DNA from: Branchinecta lynchi
Taxonomy: Eukaryota > Arthropoda > Branchiopoda > Anostraca > Branchinectidae
Length of the DNA: 64,000 nucleotides
Direction of reading: 5' to 3'
Assembly: GCA_023053575.1 (NCBI GenBank)
Contig: JAKZAP010000009.1
Span: 12,505,869-12,569,868 of the forward strand
Numbering within the stretch: the stretch's first letter is position 1; the number at the start of each line of letters is the position of its first letter. The notes beneath the pieces were generated by a model that had not been told where the DNA came from, did not search any database, and saw only the letters and a program-made list of their open reading frames with translations. Below, piece after piece: positions 62,495-64,000 of the stretch. The position numbers and the translations under genes were made by a program.

Positions 62495-62749
62495 GTAAGG
62501 GGCCAAAGTACAGTGAGATGATAGAAGTCGTGCAATCCTACATTCGAGGATAACGAAAATAAAGGCAGAAAAGGGCCGATCTGGACCGAACACTATAAGT
62601 TTAAGGAAGGAAGGGACATGCTTCCAAATCTTTTTACTATAGGCTTAGAAAGTCAGTTAGAATATCCGTCTCTGGAGAAGTGGGAAGAAAGATTTACTTT
62701 TTTTTTTCACACAAAAACATTCATGTAATATCTATGGCAGATTCTTAGT

Positions 62750-63310
62750 GATGAAATAAATACTGTTAATAGGATAGATAGTGAAACATTGAGCCAACTA
62801 CCCAAGATAATGATATACATTTTGACCAAAAATAATAAGTTGGTATCTCAAATGTAGACGTTTTGAATGATACCATGCAATTATCAGCTTCAGTAATCAA
62901 TTAAAATGTAAAATTAGGACTAACCGAGAAATGATATGAACTGAATTTTGTGTACAGAGTACAACTTTAAAACAAAACATAACAGTACAGTATGCCAGCT
63001 ATGCCCGAATTCGATTTTGAATGATATAAAAACATGATAATGAAAAAAAAAGATGACGAAAAGGCGTAGCCTACTGTTAATAGCATAGACAATGGAATAT
63101 TTAGGCAGATGTAAAGTGCAACTATCTGAGATAATGATATACATTTTTGACCAAGAATAATAAGTTGTTATCACAAATTGACAAGTCTTAAAAGATATAT
63201 TACACTCAGCATCATCAGTTTAAAATTAGGAATTTATAGCCTACTGTTTTTCGCAACTACACGAGAGTACAACTTAAAAAAACAAAATATAGTAACTCAC
63301 TGAGTAAATT
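62750..63310. repeat. Diverged ~310-bp tandem duplication
   Basis: ACTGTTAATAGxATAGA, GATAATGATATACATTTT, AATAATAAGTTG and GAGTACAACTT blocks appear in the same order in 62,755-62,975 and 63,070-63,285. No coding content. Confidence 0.55.
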
Positions 63311-63450
63311 TCGACAGCTAAATACCTTAAATTGTCCAAGCTGAATACCTTTTTTAGAAGCGATTCTTTACAGTCCTGAGAAGACCAAAATAAAATTACT
63401 AATGTCACACAGATCCTGTTGAATCTGAACTAACTGCATGCAAGTTAGGT

Positions 63451-63677
63451 CTACCCTTCAACGTTCAAGTTGCTTAATTGCTCCCCTGAGTCATCAAATG
63501 CTGCATTCCCTTGGGCTTCACAGTCTTTGTGAAGGGTCGTGAAAACATAAATATTGCAAATCTGACCCGAGAACGAAAAGTAGTTTCCATTCATATAATC
63601 GTCAGAATCAGCACTGTTTGAACTTCCTGCCTTTTCTGACTGCTTCATCACTTTTGCTCTGGAGGTAACACTTAATA
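63451..63677 (-). CDS. Possible terminal exon of unknown gene
   Basis: The minus strand has acceptor GTTGCCTCTTGCAG at 63,691-63,678, then about 75 open codons to a stop at 63,451: Ser/Asn/Asp-rich, then Phe-Ser-Phe-Ser-Gly-Gln-Ile-Cys-Asn-Ile-Tyr-Val-Phe. If real, the gene enters from beyond the right edge. Not recognised. Confidence 0.28.
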
Positions 63678-63789
63678 CTGCAAGAGGCAACACGCGAAGC
63701 TCCACCCAGGCTCCACCCCCGATACATAAGATCGGACGAAATGAGATCCGGGATGCTGACATCGTGGTTATGTGAGTTCTCAATTCTTC

Positions 63790-64000
63790 CCTTACTTATT
63801 CTTGGTGACATTCTCGTCATGAAGCTGAAGAAATTCTCACATATTCGGTATTGTCCGGTCTGCCGGATTACAATGCGGACAGACGATATAATTTTGCCGT
63901 CTGGATTGTATACACTCCCATATGCGATTGGCCGGATTATTGTACGGGATGACAAATTTTCCCTGCCGGGTTTTCGGCAATTCCACCACAAATTTGGAAA
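63790..64000. other. No gene recognised at right edge
   Basis: CCGG-rich sequence with TGCCGGATTACAATGCGGAC and TGGCCGGATTATTGTACGGG giving a loose direct repeat. Open on the minus strand but without motifs. Confidence 0.4.

Overview
This is eukaryotic, almost certainly invertebrate animal, nuclear DNA. Protein-coding host sequence is sparse, split by kilobase introns with GT..AG boundaries, and buried in transposable elements: Ty3/gypsy, Penelope-like, LINE, hAT-like, foldback and Helentron-like families. There is one 100-N scaffolding gap. I cannot name the species; the element mix is typical of invertebrates with TE-rich genomes. No bacterial operons, CRISPR arrays or rRNA were seen.

Layout. 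1-2.0 kb: fragments of a Helentron-like family (called B here) whose ends carry GGGATCCC. 2.04-13.24 kb: an 11.2-kb Ty3/gypsy LTR retrotransposon on the minus strand. Its two 533-bp LTRs look identical, its gag and pol frames are intact, and gag ends on a textbook -1 frameshift signal; it is flanked by a 4-bp AGGT duplication inside an older B element. 13.6-20.4 kb: copies of a second Helentron-like family (A), a sequence gap, a hAT fragment and a LINE tail. 20.38-29.77 kb: a 9.4-kb near-palindromic foldback element with 21-bp arrays at both ends and a 7-bp target duplication; its pre-insertion site survives in a second copy of the flanking duplication at 18.4 kb. 30-33 kb: a decayed LINE, an A copy, and a hammerhead-like/hairpin module.

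33-50.5 kb: host genes. A complete four-exon gene on the minus strand (50,493 to 36,535) encodes a 213-residue secreted DOMON-domain protein with a signal peptide and a hydrophobic C-terminal tail; every intron is phase 0. A second signal-peptide exon of the same design at 33.2 kb suggests a tandem paralogue running off to the left. The introns of the first gene are packed with LINE tails, small inverted-repeat elements and, in intron 1, a Penelope-like element into which two A elements have jumped.

50.5-64 kb: an A copy interrupted by a hAT-like element with a perfect 8-bp target duplication, a tandem pair of B elements, a 75-bp satellite, small inverted-repeat elements and a few possible exons of unknown genes.

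How the pieces relate: the window is best read as a stack of insertions. Gypsy sits in B, hAT in A, two A copies in one Penelope-like element, the foldback element in A, and most of the 36-50 kb part sits inside DOMON introns. Proline-rich open frames in the A elements and open frames in the satellites are by-products of tandem repeats, not genes.
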